From positions 32,216,527 through 32,280,526 of the forward strand of contig OX326959.1 of assembly GCA_946800325.1 (NCBI GenBank): 64,000 nucleotides of DNA, read 5' to 3'. The position numbers and the translations under genes are program-made. The DNA is from Luzula sylvatica. Lineage: Eukaryota > Streptophyta > Magnoliopsida > Poales > Juncaceae. This document shows positions 39,314-48,330 of the stretch, one piece after another; position 1 is the stretch's first letter, and every line of letters starts with the position of its first letter. The notes beneath the pieces are model-generated. The model was not told the origin of the DNA. It worked only from the letters and a program-made list of their open reading frames with translations, and made no database searches.

Positions 39314-39423
39314 GCGGTGTTTAAGTCAATATTTTAGATCGAAACTTGAGATTTAAATTCATAAATTTGTTTACTCACTTCTTTGTTTCTTTTGTGACAA
39401 TCTAGGTGAAGGAAGAAAACTTT
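39314..39423 (+). other. Leader between primer site and gag
   Basis: This is 110 bp of AT-rich sequence without a recognised motif. A pyrimidine-rich run followed by GACAATCTAG (ending 39405) resembles a 3' splice acceptor just before gag. I could not assign a donor, so splicing is only a possibility. A frame open from GTG at 39406 gives six extra residues, but the first ATG is at 39424. Confidence 0.5.
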
Positions 39424-42400
39424 ATGCACAACACAAGATCACGAAAAGGCGAATTACTTCCATTTGTCAAGGAAATCGAAAGAAGGAACAAGAGCTCTAA
39501 GAAGAGCAAGGAACCGACACAAGAAGATCAAGACGAACCTCAACTTCAAACTCAAATTTTTTCTTCTTTCTCTACTCATTTAAATTCAAATATGGGTGAT
39601 GAAACAAGAGCTCCAAGGCCAAAAACCTTGAGAGAATTAGTAGCACCTGGAAATGTGGAGGATAATTATAATTTTATTAGGCCCAATATTCCGAATTTCA
39701 AAGCGGATCCGAGCATTATAGGCTCATTGCCTATTTTTCATGGAAAAGCCACGGAAAACCCTCATAAACACTTAAAAGATTTCAAGATTCAACTAAACAT
39801 ATATTCGAATTATGAAGCTTTTAGTGACATTCTTCTTCTTCTTTTTCCTTACTCATTAGGTGAAGGACCGAAAGATTGGTTCTACGCGCTTAGAGGCCCT
39901 CTCACATTCAACGAAGTAGCAACCCTCTTCAAGGAGAGGTACTTTTCGGCCTCTCGATTGGCGGCTATAAGGCGAGAACTTTTGGCAATAACGCAAAAAC
40001 CGAACGAAACATTCCACGAATACTACGATCGATTCATGCGTTTGAAGGAAGAATGCCCAAGCCACAATGTCGCGGTCCAATTCCTCTACGAACAATTCAT
40101 TAACGGGCTAGGATACTCGGAGAACCAATTCCTCAACGCATCCGCGGGGGGAAGTATCGCGAACAAAGACCTCGAAGAAATTAAGAAGCTACTCGAAGTG
40201 ATGGCAACCAATTCTCAATCAAGAAGGAACGTCGAATACCGAGTTAACGCGTGTAGCGACCTCAATGTCGACATGCTTAACGACAAGCTCGAGATCATCA
40301 TGAAGGCTTTGGGCAAGGAGGAAACGAAAAAATGTGGGGTTTGCCTCGCAAATACCCACCACACCAATGAATGCCCGAGTGTGATCGAAGATGCAAATGC
40401 CATTTACAAGAAATTCGACACCTCAAACTCGTACAATCCCAACCTTCGCAATCACCCGAACTTCTCATGGTCAAACACGAACAACGCTCAACCCGATCCG
40501 TATCGCCAACCGTTTACAAAACCGGCCACATACCAACACCCGAACGCTTCACAACCGATACCGAAACCGGTACAAGGACAAGAGTTCGATATGAAGACAA
40601 TGATGGACGGTATAACCTCTATAATCAAACAAGAAATCGGGGGAGTCAATAAAAACATGGAAACGATGAAGCAAGAATTTAAGCAAGAATTGAAGCAAGA
40701 GATCTCAAGTGTAAGGCAAGAGGTTTCGAACACGAATCGCCATGTGGGCAACTTGGAGACTCAAATCAATCAAATTGCCACTCGAGTAAACGTAATCGAA
40801 TCCCAAGGTACATCTCGACTCCAATCTCAATCTTTGGCTCCTTCCGAGCAAAGGCATGTGAACGCAATATCGCTCCGAAGCGGTAAAGAGGTGGGCGAAA
40901 GTTCGAAGAGCAAGGAAGTACAAGAAGAAAAGGAGCTCGAGGTACCGGTACCGAAGAAGAGTCCGACTCAAGCCGCGACGTTACCAACTCAAGAACTAGA
41001 AACAAAATCGACTCAAGTCAAGCCACCTTTCCCGAGTCGTCTCCCAAAGCCAATCGAATCGAACAACGACGTGCTTGCCATCTTAAAGAAAGTGGAGGTA
41101 AACATTCCTCTACTCGAAGCAATCAAAGAAGTGCCTCGTTTGGCAAAATATCTCAAGGCATTGTGCACGAACAAAAGAAAGACGAAAGGAGATGAGTTGA
41201 TTAGTGTGGGGGAGAGTGTTTCGGCGATTTTGAGACTCCCCCAAAAGCACAAAGATCCGGGGATGTTCGCTATCCCTTGCAAGATTGGGCAACACGAATT
41301 ACCCAAATGCATGCTCGATTTGGGCGCATCCATCAATGTAATGCCCTTCTCGGTTTTCAAAACACTAGATCTCGGCCCTCTCGACGATACACAAGTAGTA
41401 ATTCAATTGGCCGATAGATCTACGACAAAGCCGGTAGGAGTAGTCGAAGATGTGATCGTAACGGTGAATGGACTTTATTTCCCCGCGGACTTCTACGTGT
41501 TGGACATGAATGAGGGGAGTAACGATTCAACCCCGATTCTCCTTGGACGGCCATTTTTGAAGACGGCGCGCACAAAGATCGATGTACACGCGGGAGAGCT
41601 CACGATGGAGTTCGATGATGAGGTAATCAAATTCAATATTTTTGACAAACTAAAGGAACCCATTGTAGGTACACTCAACTTAAGTGCTATGGACGTGATC
41701 GACGATTGTGTACAAGAGGTCATGGATAGTTCATTCGAAAACTTTCAATGGAGCTCAAACCCTTTGTTCGAAGAATTCGAAGGATGTGACAATCCTACAT
41801 TCGAAATCGAGTCGGAGTTGGAAGAAGAACGAAGCATAGATCAAGCACTCTTTCTAAGAGACCTCGAAATCCCGATGCAAAGAGCTCCACCTTCAATCGA
41901 ACAAGCTCCAAGGTTAGAATTGAAAAAATTACCTATTGGACTAAAGTATGCTTTTCTCGATGAAGCGGGAACTTTGCCGGTGATAATCGCCTCGAACCTA
42001 GCAAAGGAGCAAGAAGAAAAACTCATCGAGATGCTAAAAAGGAATAAGAAGGCTTTCGGGTGGACACTCTCCGACATTCCGGGCATCTCCCCCTCCATGT
42101 GCACACACCGAATCCTTCTCGAGGACGATGCTAAGCCTTCGCGAGAACCACAAAGGCGGCTCAATCCGCCAATGATGGAAGTTGTAAAGAAAGAGGTGAT
42201 CAAGCTACTCGACGCCGGAATAATCTACCCCATCGCCGATTCGAAATGGGTCTCGCCAATACACGTGGTACCGAAGAAAACGGGGATGACGATTGTTGAG
42301 AACGATGAAGGCGATCAAGTACCAACTCGAGTTCCAAACGGGTGGCGAGTTTGCATCGATTATAGAAAGCTCAATAAGGCGACAAAGAAGGATCATTTTC

Positions 42401-44817
42401 CCCTTCCATTCATCGATCAAATGTTAGAAAGACTCGCGGGAAATCCGTTCTATTGCTTCCTCGATGGATTTTCGGGTTATTTCCAAATACCGGTCGCACC
42501 CGAAGATCAAGAGAAGACCACATTCACTTGCCCGTTTGGTACCTTCGCGTACCGACGCATGCCATTCGGGCTATGCAATGCTCCCGGCACATTTCAAAGG
42601 TGTATGCTTTCTATTTTCTCCGATTATATTTCCAAATTCATTGAAGTTTTTATGGATGATTTCTCGGTATTTGGGGACTCATTCGACTCGTGTCTAAATC
42701 ACTTGTCCCAAATACTCGAGAAATGCATTGAATCTAACCTTGTCTTAAATTTTGAGAAATGCCACTTCATGGTGAGCAATGGAATTGTATTAGGTCATTT
42801 GATCTCGGAGAAAGGAATGGAAGTCGACAAGGCGAAAATCGACGTAATCAAGACACTTCCGTATCCAAAGACGGTAAAAGACGTGCGATCCTTTCTCGGC
42901 CATGCGGGATTCTATAGGCGCTTCATCAAAGACTTCTCGAAAACCTCGCAACCGATGTGCCAACTTCTCCAAAAAGATGCAAAATTCGAGTTCAATGCAA
43001 AGTGCAAGGAAGCTTTCGACAATCTCAAGGAAAAGCTTTGCTCGGCACCAATCATCAAGGCGCCAAATTGGGAGCTACCTTTCGAGATAATGTGTGACGC
43101 AAGCGATACGAGTGTGGGGGCGGTACTTGGCCAAAGAGAAGGAAAAGACCCCCACGTCATCGCGTACGCCTCGAGATCTCTCGACAATGCCCAACGAAAC
43201 TACACCACCACCGAAAAGGAACTCCTCGCGATTGTTTTTGCATTGGAGAAATTTCGTTCTTATCTTTTAGGTACAAAGGTGATAGTCTTTTCGGACCACG
43301 GCGCGTTGAGACACTTGATGAAGAAGAAGGAGTGCAAACCGAGATTGCTTCGATGGATCCTATTGCTTCAAGAATTCAACCTCGAGATCAAGGACAAAAA
43401 GGGATGCGAGAATCTCGTGGCGGATCATTTGAGTCGGCTTCCATTGGAGATCGAAGATCTTGTTCCGATTCGCGAGGAATTCCCCGAGGAACACGTTCTC
43501 GCGGCCCAAGTCGAAGCGCCATGGTACGCCGACCTTGCAAACTACATCGTCACGAAGAGATTTCCCCCGAGCTTCTCCAAGGCGCAACGCGACAAGATGA
43601 AAAGTAACGCGCGGTTCTACGTTTGGGAGGACCCGCTCCTTTTCCGCATTTGTGCCGACCAAGTAATTCGAAAATGCGTTCACCAAAATGAGGTACAATC
43701 TATTCTTTCTTTTTGTCATACATTACAATGTGGTGGACATTTCGGTATCGCACGTACCACACACAAGGTACAAGCATGTGGATTTTATTGGCCAACCTTG
43801 CATAAAGACGTTGCAAACTTTGTGAAAGGTTGTGAAAATTGCCAAAAGACGGGGAACTTGAGCCGTAGAAATCAAATGCCCCTCAATTCAATCTATGTGT
43901 GTGAACCATTCGATATTTGGGGCATTGATTTCATGGGCCCGTTTCCATCGTCTTTTGGCTATACTTACATCTTGTTGTGTGTAGATTACGTGACAAAATG
44001 GGTGGAGGCGGTACCAACCAAGCATGCGGATTCGAAAACGGTGGTGGACTTTTTGAAGAGAAATATCTTTCAACGATTCGGCATACCAAGAGTTCTTATA
44101 AGCGATCGAGGCTCCCATTTTTGCAATCGATATCTCCAAGGCCTCCTCGAGAAATACCATGTGAGCCATCGAACCTCCACCGCGTATCATCCTCAAACAA
44201 ACGGCCAAGCGGAGGTTTCGAATCGAGAAATAAAATCTATTTTGGAGAAAGTGGTGAACCCGACACGAAAGGATTGGAGTTCTCGACTAGGCGACGCACT
44301 TTGGGCGTATCGTACCGCCTTCAAAACGCCAATAGGTATGACTCCTTTCAAACTCGTGTACGGAAAGGCGTGCCATCTCCCGGTCGAATTAGAGCACAAA
44401 GCCTTTTGGGCGATCAAGCAATTGGCCCTCGACTACCCGAAGGACGCATCGGCGCGTAAGCTCCAATTGCTCGAGCTAGACGAATTTCGGCAAGAGGCCT
44501 ACGACAATTCGAGCTTGTGCAAGGCAAAGGCCAAAAGATTTCATGACCGAATGATTCAAAAGAAAGAATTCCAAGTAGGGGAAAGAGTGTTGTTATTCAA
44601 CTCTCGTCTCAAACTTTTCCCCGGGAAACTTCGGTCCCGATGGATCGGCCCTTTTGTGGTCACCAATGTGACTACATTTGGGGTTGTCGAAATTCGAAGC
44701 AAGGAAACGAACAAAACGTTCAAGGTAAATGGCCATCGACTCAAGCACTACCACGCAAACTTCGAAACCGGGTGGATGGAGGAGCAAGCTCTAGAGCCCA
44801 ACGACACCTCACAATGA
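39424..44817 (+). CDS. Gag-Pol polyprotein of an Athila-like retrotransposon
   Basis: One unbroken frame of 1,797 residues from ATG 39424, ending in tandem stops TGATGA. The frame is open from GTG 39406; residue numbers below count from there, so subtract 6. Gag capsid-like region about 70-270 ([22 protein letters not shown]). CCHC knuckle C310-X2-C313-X4-H318-X4-C323. A predicted coiled coil about 396-462, rich in KQE. Aspartic protease with DLGA at 638-641 and ILLGRP at 711. Reverse transcriptase about 925-1105 with catalytic D1020 (FLDGFSGY) and D1084/D1085 (FMDDFSVFG). RNase H with D1231 (CDAS), the TTEKELLA glutamate near 1270, and SDH at 1296. Integrase zinc site H1438, H1445, C1476, C1479 and core D1508, D1567, E1603 (the last two separated by 35). 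A GPF module is at 1748. There is no chromodomain. Gag and Pol share one frame, so separation would need the protease. It supplies capsid, cDNA synthesis and integration. It appears intact. Confidence 0.96.
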   Translation: MHNTRSRKGELLPFVKEIERRNKSSKKSKEPTQEDQDEPQLQTQIFSSFSTHLNSNMGDETRAPRPKTLRELVAPGNVEDNYNFIRPNIPNFKADPSIIGSLPIFHGKATENPHKHLKDFKIQLNIYSNYEAFSDILLLLFPYSLGEGPKDWFYALRGPLTFNEVATLFKERYFSASRLAAIRRELLAITQKPNETFHEYYDRFMRLKEECPSHNVAVQFLYEQFINGLGYSENQFLNASAGGSIANKDLEEIKKLLEVMATNSQSRRNVEYRVNACSDLNVDMLNDKLEIIMKALGKEETKKCGVCLANTHHTNECPSVIEDANAIYKKFDTSNSYNPNLRNHPNFSWSNTNNAQPDPYRQPFTKPATYQHPNASQPIPKPVQGQEFDMKTMMDGITSIIKQEIGGVNKNMETMKQEFKQELKQEISSVRQEVSNTNRHVGNLETQINQIATRVNVIESQGTSRLQSQSLAPSEQRHVNAISLRSGKEVGESSKSKEVQEEKELEVPVPKKSPTQAATLPTQELETKSTQVKPPFPSRLPKPIESNNDVLAILKKVEVNIPLLEAIKEVPRLAKYLKALCTNKRKTKGDELISVGESVSAILRLPQKHKDPGMFAIPCKIGQHELPKCMLDLGASINVMPFSVFKTLDLGPLDDTQVVIQLADRSTTKPVGVVEDVIVTVNGLYFPADFYVLDMNEGSNDSTPILLGRPFLKTARTKIDVHAGELTMEFDDEVIKFNIFDKLKEPIVGTLNLSAMDVIDDCVQEVMDSSFENFQWSSNPLFEEFEGCDNPTFEIESELEEERSIDQALFLRDLEIPMQRAPPSIEQAPRLELKKLPIGLKYAFLDEAGTLPVIIASNLAKEQEEKLIEMLKRNKKAFGWTLSDIPGISPSMCTHRILLEDDAKPSREPQRRLNPPMMEVVKKEVIKLLDAGIIYPIADSKWVSPIHVVPKKTGMTIVENDEGDQVPTRVPNGWRVCIDYRKLNKATKKDHFPLPFIDQMLERLAGNPFYCFLDGFSGYFQIPVAPEDQEKTTFTCPFGTFAYRRMPFGLCNAPGTFQRCMLSIFSDYISKFIEVFMDDFSVFGDSFDSCLNHLSQILEKCIESNLVLNFEKCHFMVSNGIVLGHLISEKGMEVDKAKIDVIKTLPYPKTVKDVRSFLGHAGFYRRFIKDFSKTSQPMCQLLQKDAKFEFNAKCKEAFDNLKEKLCSAPIIKAPNWELPFEIMCDASDTSVGAVLGQREGKDPHVIAYASRSLDNAQRNYTTTEKELLAIVFALEKFRSYLLGTKVIVFSDHGALRHLMKKKECKPRLLRWILLLQEFNLEIKDKKGCENLVADHLSRLPLEIEDLVPIREEFPEEHVLAAQVEAPWYADLANYIVTKRFPPSFSKAQRDKMKSNARFYVWEDPLLFRICADQVIRKCVHQNEVQSILSFCHTLQCGGHFGIARTTHKVQACGFYWPTLHKDVANFVKGCENCQKTGNLSRRNQMPLNSIYVCEPFDIWGIDFMGPFPSSFGYTYILLCVDYVTKWVEAVPTKHADSKTVVDFLKRNIFQRFGIPRVLISDRGSHFCNRYLQGLLEKYHVSHRTSTAYHPQTNGQAEVSNREIKSILEKVVNPTRKDWSSRLGDALWAYRTAFKTPIGMTPFKLVYGKACHLPVELEHKAFWAIKQLALDYPKDASARKLQLLELDEFRQEAYDNSSLCKAKAKRFHDRMIQKKEFQVGERVLLFNSRLKLFPGKLRSRWIGPFVVTNVTTFGVVEIRSKETNKTFKVNGHRLKHYHANFETGWMEEQALEPNDTSQ

Positions 44818-44938
44818 TGAGCTCGGCCAAGTCGAGCTCAAGACGTTAAACAAGAGCGCTAGCGAGGGAGGCACTCCCACGCATCAAAGGTTGTATCTCT
44901 CTATTATCCCTCTTTTAGGAATTTTCGATTTGTTATAC

Positions 44939-44970
44939 TTGAGGACAAGTAATCTCTAAGTGTGGGGGGG
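44939..44970 (+). other. Internal polypurine-tract-like motif
   Basis: TTGAGGACAAG, then TCTCTAAGTGTGGGGGGG, closely parallels the true tract before the 3' LTR (CGAGGACGAT, then GATTTAAGTGTGGGGG at 46611-46640). The pair lies about 1.67 kb apart and brackets the 3' noncoding region. The internal copy could act as a second plus-strand priming site or be a relic of an internal duplication. This is inference from likeness only. Confidence 0.6.
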
Positions 44971-45056
44971 TAACATACAATCTTTGACCTGTATGAGCCC
45001 AATTAAAAATTAAAAAAATCAGGGAAAATTGAAAATTTTTTGATCTGGCCAGCAAC

Positions 45057-45448
45057 TCCGTTGTAACGGACCTCAATGTCCGTTGTAACGGACTGTACAG
45101 AAATTTAAAAATTAGACTGGCGCCAAGAGTTCCGTTGTAACGGAATGGTATTGCGTTGTAACGGAGAGCCCTCTAAATTCAATTCTCATTCTACGGCTAG
45201 TAATCCGTTACGACGGAATACAATTGCGTTACAACGGAGGGAAAATAGCGTTGCAACGGACATGAAAAACACAGGAAATTTCGTTGCAACGGTAAATTCC
45301 AAAAATTTGCCAGAACTATGTGCGTTGTAACGGACCTCAATGTCCGTTGCAACGGACATACTCAGAATTTTCAAACTAAGCTACGAATAGCTCTCCGTTA
45401 TAACGCAGTTAGTACGTTGTAACGGACCTCAATGTCCGTTGTAACGGA
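45057..45448 (+). repeat. Cluster of 13 palindromes, TCCGTTGTAACGGA type (3' internal)
   Basis: Copies start at 45057, 45079, 45131, 45152, 45204, 45225, 45247, 45280, 45321, 45343, 45394, 45413 and 45435. Several occur as doublets 22 bp apart joined by CCTCAATG (45057/45079, 45321/45343, 45413/45435), so a two-site module was itself copied. Centres vary (GT, GC, AT, AC) and some show compensating changes that keep the symmetry, as in TCCGTTGCAACGGA at 45343. It is the same motif family as in both LTRs but not the same arrangement. Confidence 0.85.
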
Positions 45449-45924
45449 ATAGTTTCTGGCAAGTTTTTTCTTTTAATCAAAATTTTCGAATATTTAACAT
45501 TATTTTTGAACCCTGAGCATCAATGATAAATAAATCAAGCAAAAAAATGCATAAAAAGATTTTTCTCCACTTCATTGAACTAAAAGTGTTGGTTTTTAAA
45601 CGAATTTTCATTTAACTCTGAATTTCGCTCTCAAAATTGAAAGTTTGCAAAATATTTTAGAGGATTTGGTTATGATTTTGAAGAGATCTATTCGGGGATT
45701 CCAGCCCTATTGTTTCAAATTTCACGAGTTTGAAACACTTGATCGATGCGCGGTTCATGCGATACGTTTTAACTCGATTTTCGAACCCGTAATTGATAAT
45801 TGACTTATGAGTAAGGTTCTTAGCGTGGCCGTTAAAGTACGTTTTGCTAGATATAAAACATGACCAATTGCACTATGGAATGACCGTTTGTGGGGACCCG
45901 TTAGTAGATCAAATATACCCGCTT

Positions 45925-45928
<4 letters not shown>

Positions 45929-45973
<45 letters not shown>

Positions 45974-46045
45974 AAGGTCAAAAGACAACACCGAGAGTAA
46001 CCTCATTGCATTTCGGTGTAGTGGGGCTTTCGGTTAAAGACTTCA

Positions 46046-46094
<49 letters not shown>

Positions 46095-46178
46095 GTGAGA
46101 AAAGATGAAGGTCAAAATACAACACCAAGAGTAACCTCATTGCATTTCGGTGTAGTGGGGCTTTCGGTTAAAGACTTC
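45929..46178 (+). repeat. Duplicated segment with two long A tracts
   Basis: A43 (45929-45971) is followed by a 74-bp segment (45971-46044). A44 (46049-46092) is followed by a second copy of that segment (46105-46178). The two 74-bp copies differ at two positions (AAAAGACAACACCG versus AAAATACAACACCA). The arrangement suggests a tandem duplication carrying the A tract, by slippage or template switching in reverse transcription. A reverse-strand frame full of phenylalanine here is only the A tract read backwards. Confidence 0.85.
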
Positions 46179-46630
46179 CAAAGAGAGAAAGGAAAACGAA
46201 TGAGCGGGAAAATTGATCGAAAACGGGTATGAACCTTGTACCATTGTACCAAACGTGTTTTAAAAGGAATAACTTGCATTTAAGATCATCTAGCAAAACG
46301 GGAAATTTTGGCCCGATAATAGCCTTCGAATTGAGTCCTTTTGAGATTGTGGAGTTAAGCAATTCGAAGTAAAAACGTTTAAGTCGCCCTTACCGTTTGA
46401 GATCGAGTGTCATGAAAAACTCTTATGAAATTTCGAGTTAATTTCGAGATCTAATAATAAAAAGACCAATATCATTCTAAATAACTAGCGAACTTGATGA
46501 AATGAGAGTGAACCATTTGATTCGTGAAATTAGTTTTTGAACCAACAATATAACTTCAACAAAATCTTATGCAATTCTCTCTTATGTTTGACTTTTATAC
46601 TCTAATTGATCGAGGACGATCAAGGATTTA

Positions 46631-46644
46631 AGTGTGGGGGTATT
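46631..46644 (+). other. Polypurine tract at the 3' LTR
   Basis: AGTGTGGGGG followed by TATT directly precedes the 3' LTR start TGATGTG. The G-rich tract with GTGTGGGGG is the usual plus-strand primer signal of Athila/Tat-type elements. It is less purely purine than in many retroelements, as is common in this group. Confidence 0.75.
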
Positions 46645-47031
46645 TGATGTGAGGCAAATAAGGCACAAATTTAATGCGTAAATTTGGGATTTTAGCCCTT
46701 GTGAAGAACAATTCTATATACTTTATTAATCATATTTGAGATAACATGAATATTTTTTCACTAAGTGTGTTTTACTGCTTAAACACAGGAATTAGAAGGG
46801 ATTTCTGGGAATTTGGAGAGTGTAGTTGTCTCCAACACGTCAAGAGGAGTGAAAACGATATATTACACCTATATATTCGGTACTTGAATGAGACGGGAGG
46901 CAAACAATCATCATGATGAAAACTTACACACAAGTTTATACGAAAACCACTCAATCCTTAGCCCTTATCCAGCCCACCTACCTTTGATGGAAATTACCTC
47001 ATTACCCTCAATCCTCTTCACCAACTCGTGG

Positions 47032-47062
47032 CCAATAAGAAGACTCCGTGAGTGCTATAAAT
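47032..47062 (+). promoter_or_regulatory. LTR core promoter: CCAAT and TATA box (3' LTR)
   Basis: CCAAT is at 47032-47036 and TATAAAT at 47056-47062, identical to the 5' copy. A transcript starting about 30 bp further on would read the rest of the LTR and then run into satellite at 48326. Confidence 0.7.
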
Positions 47063-47104
47063 AGGACCACAAGGGCCACGAGTTTGGTACGCTCTTTTTA
47101 CGCC

Positions 47105-47107
<3 letters not shown>

Positions 47108-47161
<54 letters not shown>
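47108..47161 (+). repeat. (TC)27 microsatellite in the 3' LTR
   Basis: Fifty-four bases of TC repeat, against 38 in the 5' LTR. The two tracts should have been equal at integration, so the 16-bp gap reflects slippage since then. Confidence 0.95.
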
Positions 47162-47163
<2 letters not shown>

Positions 47164-47232
47164 TCTTAAGCAAGTCCAAGAACTTTCAAGAACACGCAAG
47201 GATTGCAACTACGAACGATAATTTTCTAAGAT

Positions 47233-47270
47233 CGATCACCGAATAGAAGCTTACTTCATTCGGTGAATCG
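47233..47270 (+). other. Long hairpin in the LTR (3' LTR copy)
   Basis: Same 16-pair stem with CTTA loop as at 38201-38238, with no base change. Confidence 0.7.
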
Positions 47271-47806
47271 GTTTACACTTCGACGAAGATCGAGTTGCGA
47301 GGATTGAGGTGGAGCTTTCTTCATCCGAATCCACGCAAGCAAGGAGTCAAGTATACGCTATTCCACTCGGAAGCTTTCTTCCAATTGGACTTCTTGCAAT
47401 CTCGAGTTCACTCAACCGGTACGGAGCTTTCTTCGATTGGCAAGTGGATCGGTACGAAAGGAAACGTGCGTGAGGCGACTAGCTTTCTAGCATCTCAAGC
47501 AACGGAGAAGGCATCCAAGACGAGACTCGAAGCTTTCTTCATCTCTCTAGGTGTTTTCTTTCCTTTCTTGTAATTCTTGTAGTTTAAAATTCGAAATTGG
47601 GTTTGTGTAAAGAATTCTCGGTTTAATGAATCTTTAGTTTCTTGTTTACTTGAATCGAATCTTTGTTCTAAACTTTGTCTTTTAACTTGATCTTTTGCTC
47701 TCAATTACTGCCTTAAGCTTAGTTCAAATTTCCATTAAATCAATCCCAAAACAAACCTTCAATTCAATCCTCAATTCAAATTACAAATTCGAAATCCAGA
47801 ACAAAC

Positions 47807-48146
47807 TCCGTTGTAACGGAACCTAACTTGCGTTATAACGGACCATTCGGTTTGTACCTGACTTTCAGTCTGTTGGTACTCCGTTGTAACGCAATTTACT
47901 TCCGTTGTAACGGACCAGCAAGAAAAAAATATTCAATATCACTCATACTAGTGCGTTGTAACGGACATCGTGGTCCGTTGTAACGTATTAACCAATCCGT
48001 TGCAACGCAACCCCTGTTCGTTATAACGGACCAGTTTAGTGCGTTATAACGGAGTTTCATCCGTTGTAACGGACGTTCATCTCACACTTAGCGCCAGAAT
48101 TTCCACTCAAGTCCGTTGTAACGTAACTTACTTCCGTTGTAACGGA
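47807..48146 (+). repeat. Cluster of 12 palindromes (3' LTR)
   Basis: Exact counterpart (+9,032) of the 5' LTR cluster, with copies from TCCGTTGTAACGGA at 47807 to 48133-48146. It brings the total in the element to 37. Confidence 0.85.
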
Positions 48147-48325
48147 CTATCTTCTGTGAATTTTCTTCGTTATTTCTCATCCATTTTGATCCAAATTTTG
48201 ACGCATTTGCTCCCCGTGGAACGAACTTTCATATTTTCCACTATACACATTTATTTTCATACTTATTGATTGAATCGGGTTTTCGAATACAACGATAATT
48301 TTACACGCTAAAAATCCGCTCATCA

Positions 48326-48330
48326 TTCAA
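48326..48330 (+). other. Target-site duplication, right copy (TTCAA)
   Basis: TTCAA follows the LTR end CATCA and leads into ATAACGTG, resuming the interrupted satellite monomer in phase. Confidence 0.97.

Larger units (their letters stand above)
44818..46644 (+). other. 3' internal noncoding region, no env-like gene
   Basis: This 1.8 kb between the gag-pol stop and the 3' LTR is where many Athila elements carry an env-like frame. Only short open frames of about 60-80 codons occur, none with a signal peptide or membrane pattern. In order it holds an internal GTGTGGGGGGG motif (44961), 13 palindromes (45057-45448), an AT-rich stretch with nothing recognised (45449-45928), two long A tracts with a duplicated segment (45929-46178), AT-rich sequence (46179-46610), and the polypurine tract. 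Either env was lost long ago or this lineage never had it; no degraded env could be recognised. Confidence 0.8.
37629..48325 (+). mobile_element. Complete Athila-like Ty3/gypsy LTR retrotransposon, env-less
   Basis: This 10,697-bp element is bounded by TGATG...CATCA ends (5-bp terminal inverted repeats with TG/CA tips) and by TTCAA duplications. In order it holds a 5' LTR (37629-39293), a tRNA-Asp-type primer-binding site (39296), gag-pol (39424-44817), a 1.8-kb noncoding region (44818-46644) ending in a G-rich polypurine tract, and a 3' LTR (46645-48325). Athila placement rests on the tRNA-Asp primer site, the [10 protein letters not shown] protease, the FMDDFSVFG reverse transcriptase motif, the lack of a chromodomain, the large LTRs and the duplicated GTGTGGGGG motif. 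Many Athila elements carry an env-like gene after pol; no such frame exists here. No inactivating change was found. The nearly identical LTRs indicate a very recent insertion. Confidence 0.95.
46645..48325 (+). repeat. 3' LTR
   Basis: This 1,681-bp LTR is identical by eye to the 5' LTR except for T at 48315 (C at 39283) and eight more TC units. It repeats the whole regulatory set: CCAAT 47032, TATAAAT 47056-47062, TC run 47108-47161, hairpin 47233-47270, and palindromes 47807-48146. Its TATA box could fire outward, sending transcripts through U5 into the satellite to the right. Confidence 0.97.

Noticed and set aside
39406..39423. Upstream GTG as the start of gag
   Set aside because: Plant translation normally starts at ATG; the first in-frame ATG is 39424. 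The extra six codons are merely open.
39856..44787. Many reverse-strand and alternate-frame open reading frames over gag-pol
   Set aside because: They are shadows of the large + strand frame and none shows a domain.
45755..46006. Reverse-strand frame with a long phenylalanine run
   Set aside because: The run is the A43 tract read on the other strand; no protein features besides it.
44818..46644. A degraded env-like gene
   Set aside because: No long frame, broken or not, and no signal-peptide or membrane-like stretch could be recognised in any frame.
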